From positions 1 through 14,203 of the forward strand of contig URFF01000046.1 of NCBI GenBank assembly GCA_900546995.1: a stretch of DNA of 14,203 nt, written 5' to 3'. Position 1 is the stretch's first letter, and each line of letters begins with the position of its first letter. Of the stretch, positions 13,947-14,203 are shown piece after piece. A model generated the notes under the pieces. The model was not told where the DNA came from and ran no database searches. It saw only the letters and a program-made list of their open reading frames with translations. The position numbers and the translations under genes were made by a program. Source of the DNA: an uncultured Sutterella sp. (GTDB lineage Bacteria; Pseudomonadota; Gammaproteobacteria; Burkholderiales; Burkholderiaceae_F).

Positions 13947-14203
13947 GAGTGTCTATCTCGTTGATTTTAAAAGAAATTCAAAATCAAACTACTAAAGAGA
14001 CTACTAACGTATTAAATCAAACTTTAGCTTTTTTTTGTGGTTTTTGCGCAACGTATATTTAAGTTGAAAGGTGAAACACGTTTGTGAATCACCTTTGTTT
14101 TGATGTTAATGTTTAGTATCGGATGACCATTTTTGATCAGTGCCGTCCAAATAAATTGTGCATTAAAAAAGAGCTCTATAAGAATCAATAGGTTAAAGAG
14201 ATT
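13947..14203. other. A+T-rich intergenic stretch with one hairpin
   Basis: No reading frame of useful length, no tRNA and no known RNA is visible in these 257 bases. The only structure is the hairpin at 14067-14096. Confidence 0.6.
14067..14100 (+). terminator. Terminator-like hairpin past ffs
   Basis: AAAGGTGA (14067-14074) and TCACCTTT (14089-14096) form an 8-bp stem. Inside it, across a symmetric AA/AA internal loop, CAC (14077-14079) pairs with GTG (14084-14086) around GTTT. TTTGTTTT follows on the plus strand. What transcript it would end is unclear; it could back up ffs or serve an unrecognised small RNA. Confidence 0.45.

Overview
The window most resembles a moderate-GC betaproteobacterium of the order Burkholderiales, probably a gut-type Sutterellaceae such as Sutterella or Parasutterella. 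The grounds are a Rho protein with betaproteobacterial character from its first residues, the trxA-rho-rpmE2 neighbourhood, and a Burkholderiales-style GT39-like membrane protein. This is inference from remembered sequences; no search was run.

Left end (1-2780) is accessory DNA. Positions 1-157 look like the right end of an IS200/IS605-type transposon: the tail of an orfB/tnpB-like reading frame, a hairpin and a terminal TCAA. It abuts a 5'-truncated ATPase gene (to 1233) that has lost its Walker A region. Downstream is an intact tandem paralogue (1381-2724), an AAA ATPase with a DUF234-like PD-(D/E)XK nuclease C-terminus. Two 14-bp direct repeats over a candidate promoter lie between them.

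The block 2741-6766 is on the minus strand: a GT39-like membrane protein with altered catalytic motifs, a MATE/NorM exporter starting 2 nt after it, and a SIMPL (DUF541) protein whose ribosome binding site lies in the arm of a 10-bp inverted repeat. Terminators bound both ends.

The core block 6796-10324 holds rpmE2 (zinc-free L31), rho and trxA on the minus strand. A plus-strand Tat-exported HisC-like aminotransferase sits between rpmE2 and rho, so the usual trxA-rho-rpmE2 cluster is interrupted.

At the right, a PiT-type phosphate transporter with a helical PhoU-like C-terminal extension (10575-12800) is preceded by 11-bp-phased repeats resembling a Pho box. It converges on a pyridoxamine/pyridoxal kinase gene (12874-13749, minus) broken by one in-frame TAA. 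The 4.5S signal recognition particle RNA (ffs, about 13838-13937) is transcribed divergently from the kinase. The last 250 bases hold no gene I can support, only one terminator-like hairpin.

The most unusual items are the transposon-ATPase junction with its implied TnpB guide, the lone nonsense codon in the kinase, the degenerate GT39 active site, the hairpin that could hide the SIMPL ribosome binding site, and the Pho-box-like array before the PiT gene. I found no CRISPR array and no clearly new multi-gene system.
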